In this document: positions 21,165-21,216 of the stretch, one piece after another
Numbering within the stretch: the stretch's first letter is position 1
How the letters are laid out: the number at the start of each line of letters is the position of its first letter
Origin: Bacteroidota bacterium
GTDB taxonomy: Bacteria > Bacteroidota > Bacteroidia > Chitinophagales > Chitinophagaceae
Assembly: GCA_023430465.1 (NCBI GenBank)
Contig: JAEZAM010000152.1
Location: 1 to 21,216, forward strand
Direction of reading: 5' to 3'
DNA: 21,216 nucleotides
Translations under genes and position numbers: made by a program
The notes under the pieces: generated by a model
Told to the model about the DNA's origin: nothing
The model's input: only the letters and a program-made list of their open reading frames with translations
Databases searched by the model: none

Positions 21165-21216
21165 CTAACCTCGGGCTTTCCACTATCGTCATCCAGCATC
21201 CAACCATCCAGCATCC
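21165..21216. repeat. GCTGGAT-type repeats, inverted orientation (right edge)
   Basis: Bases 21190-21216 read as ATCCAGC units on the plus strand, the reverse complement of the array at 1-83, and are cut off by the window edge. The preceding bases (ctaacctcgggctttcc) echo aacctcggg at 93-101. The two window edges therefore carry related intergenic repeats in opposite orientation. Confidence 0.65.

Overview
The window looks like a chromosomal segment from a member of the Bacteroidota, most likely the Chitinophagaceae. The evidence is a protein with a type IX secretion (T9SS) C-terminal sorting domain, starts that generally lack Shine-Dalgarno sequences, hybrid kinases of the Bacteroidota CHASE3/GAF/multi-REC type, and a small lmo0937-like membrane protein. 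No rRNA, tRNA, CRISPR array or transposase gene was seen. The family-level assignment is inference.

Layout. (1) 1-305: non-coding, with a degenerate GCTGGAT repeat array followed by small hairpins. (2) 306-2965: a stress-flavoured block with a type IB DNA topoisomerase (-), two tandem split-barrel (PPOX-like) proteins (+), an intrinsic terminator, and a small two-helix membrane protein (+). (3) 3009-6843: a CHASE3/NtrB-like sensor kinase (+), a single-domain response regulator (-), an NtrC-type sigma-54 activator (+), and another single-domain regulator (-) whose 3' end overlaps the activator by 26 nt. (4) 13748 down to 6877 (-): a compact, near-overlapping operon encoding a REC-PAS-histidine kinase, a 1205-residue hybrid kinase with three receiver domains, a stand-alone receiver, a CheR methyltransferase and a CheB methylesterase without a receiver domain. 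The regulator at 6409-6813 is probably its last gene. (5) 13905-15137 (-): a secreted T9SS-sorted protein with its own terminator. (6) 15258-20855: a phenylacetate degradation region with paaA-B-C-D-G-I in one minus-strand operon, plus paaY (-) and a glycerate kinase (+) diverging from it. (7) 20856-21216: non-coding, with a 198-bp segment bounded by 14-bp inverted repeats and, at the very edge, GCTGGAT repeats in the opposite orientation to those at the left edge.

How the genes may work together. The kinase at 3009 and the sigma-54 activator at 5001 look like an NtrB/NtrC-type pair, interrupted by an oppositely transcribed receiver. The large minus-strand operon combines two histidine kinases and a CheR/CheB pair, but the window has no chemoreceptor, CheA, CheW or motor gene, and none of the operon's proteins has a DNA-binding domain. 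The reversible methylation pair may therefore tune the hybrid kinase itself; its Glu/Gln-rich signalling helix carries a segment resembling a chemoreceptor methylation site. This is the most interesting candidate system in the window, and the methylation target is a hypothesis. The paa operon encodes the ring-epoxidase subunits (PaaA, B, C, D), the ring-expanding isomerase (PaaG) and thioesterases (PaaI, PaaY). The reductase PaaE, ligase PaaK, PaaZ and the beta-oxidation genes are not in this window.
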